Origin: JAGNHS01 sp964609695
GTDB taxonomy: Bacteria; Bdellovibrionota; UBA2428
Assembly (NCBI GenBank): GCA_964609695.1
Contig: CAZSSP010000071.1
Location: 1-6,292 of the forward strand
Length of the DNA stretch: 6,292 nucleotides
Reading direction: 5' to 3'
Every line of letters begins with the position of its first letter. The stretch's first letter is position 1. Positions 5,934-6,292 of this stretch are shown here, piece by piece. Made by a program: the position numbers and the translations under genes. The notes beneath the pieces were generated by a model, which was not told the origin of the DNA, did not search any database, and worked only from the letters and a program-made list of their open reading frames with translations.

Positions 5934-6292
5934 TTGTACTTACAAATACTTAAATTTTCTTTAGTATTGCTTTTACTTCCTTGCTTAAACAACAAAAGCT
6001 TCAGCAACGAGAATGCTGAGAATACCGCTGCTTGCGGCAAATTACTCACTGCAAAAAACTCTCAATGGCTTGAGAATTTTCCAGAAAAAATGCGTCGCAT
6101 CGCAAAACTTATTCCTGCGGATGCCCGAGAAAAAAATTCTTATTATCAAAAGTTAAAATATCAAAAATCTCTATCACTTGGCGAACAAAGCACAATCACA
6201 ACATTCGAAATAGAATCTTCGTTAAAGGTGAATGGTTATTTAGCTCAGCTTGGAAGCACCGTTGAAATTCTTTTTTATTTTTTACAAGCACG
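5934..6292 (+). CDS. N-terminal part of an exported protein of unknown family (TTG start, runs off the right edge)
   Basis: A frame bounded upstream by TAA 5931-5933 stays open for 119 codons to the window edge. It has no ATG or GTG in its early part, so TTG at 5934 is the likely start. The protein then reads YLQILKFSLVLLLLPCLNNK, a convincing signal-peptide profile of one lysine, a leucine-rich core and a polar end, with cleavage perhaps near FS-NE. No good lipobox precedes Cys17. The mature part begins with an Asn/Glu/Ala stretch, then CGKLLTAKNSQWLENFPEKM and a soluble mixed sequence. I do not recognise the family. No clear Shine-Dalgarno lies at normal distance (CGGAG ends about 23 nt upstream), so translation may be weak or leaderless. 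It is divergent from the metalloprotease gene. Confidence 0.65.
   Translation, partial: MYLQILKFSLVLLLLPCLNNKSFSNENAENTAACGKLLTAKNSQWLENFPEKMRRIAKLIPADAREKNSYYQKLKYQKSLSLGEQSTITTFEIESSLKVNGYLAQLGSTVEILFYFLQA

Noticed and set aside
6001..6019. Small hairpin TCAGCA/TGCTGA
   Set aside because: It has a 6-bp stem and lies in the 5' coding region of the TTG-start gene with no T-tract, so it is within chance expectation.
1..6292. CRISPR array, rRNA, tRNA, IS transposase
   Set aside because: No regularly spaced direct repeats, no conserved RNA gene motifs and no transposase-like frame were seen on either strand in the known bases.

Overview
The window is about 6.3 kb of AT-rich bacterial DNA in tight divergent and convergent pairs. 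Two runs of exactly 100 N (2891-2990 and 4963-5062) are scaffold placeholders, and each sits inside a gene, so the source looks like a draft or metagenome assembly. Shine-Dalgarno motifs, Sec signal peptides and intrinsic terminators point to a Gram-negative-type bacterium. The abundance of large secreted proteins of unknown family, next to an actinobacterial/myxobacterial-style HPPD and a SpoIIE-like phosphatase domain, would suit the Bdellovibrionota or a neighbouring delta-type lineage. That assignment is an impression from gene content, not a demonstrated result.

Layout, left to right. (1) 1-392, plus: 3' end of a SpoIIE/RsbU-like PP2C phosphatase domain that starts outside the window and lacks the usual metal-binding aspartates. 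(2) 343-2574, minus: a 743-residue exported protein of unknown family with a Pro/Gly-rich hinge. It overlaps gene 1 tail-to-tail by 50 bp, and its probable terminator lies inside the coding sequence of gene 1. (3) 2664-3626, plus: 4-hydroxyphenylpyruvate dioxygenase (hppD), complete at both ends but with an assembly gap in the middle. (4) 3627-3978: a 352-bp non-coding convergent region holding a 126-bp rod-like inverted repeat with a GC-rich core, then a strong bidirectional terminator. (5) 3979-5855, minus: an exported M48-type zinc metalloprotease. The gap splits it into two pieces that look like separate genes but carry complementary halves of one active site. (6) 5934-6292, plus: the start of another exported protein, apparently beginning at TTG and running off the right edge.

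The genes do not form an obvious pathway or operon. Only hppD has a firm biochemical role (tyrosine degradation), and no other tyrosine-pathway gene is visible. Three of the five proteins carry export signals. I see no clear evidence of a new multi-gene system. The items most worth a second look are the rod-like inverted repeat, the terminator embedded in a convergent gene, the degenerate phosphatase domain and the 743-residue orphan exported protein.
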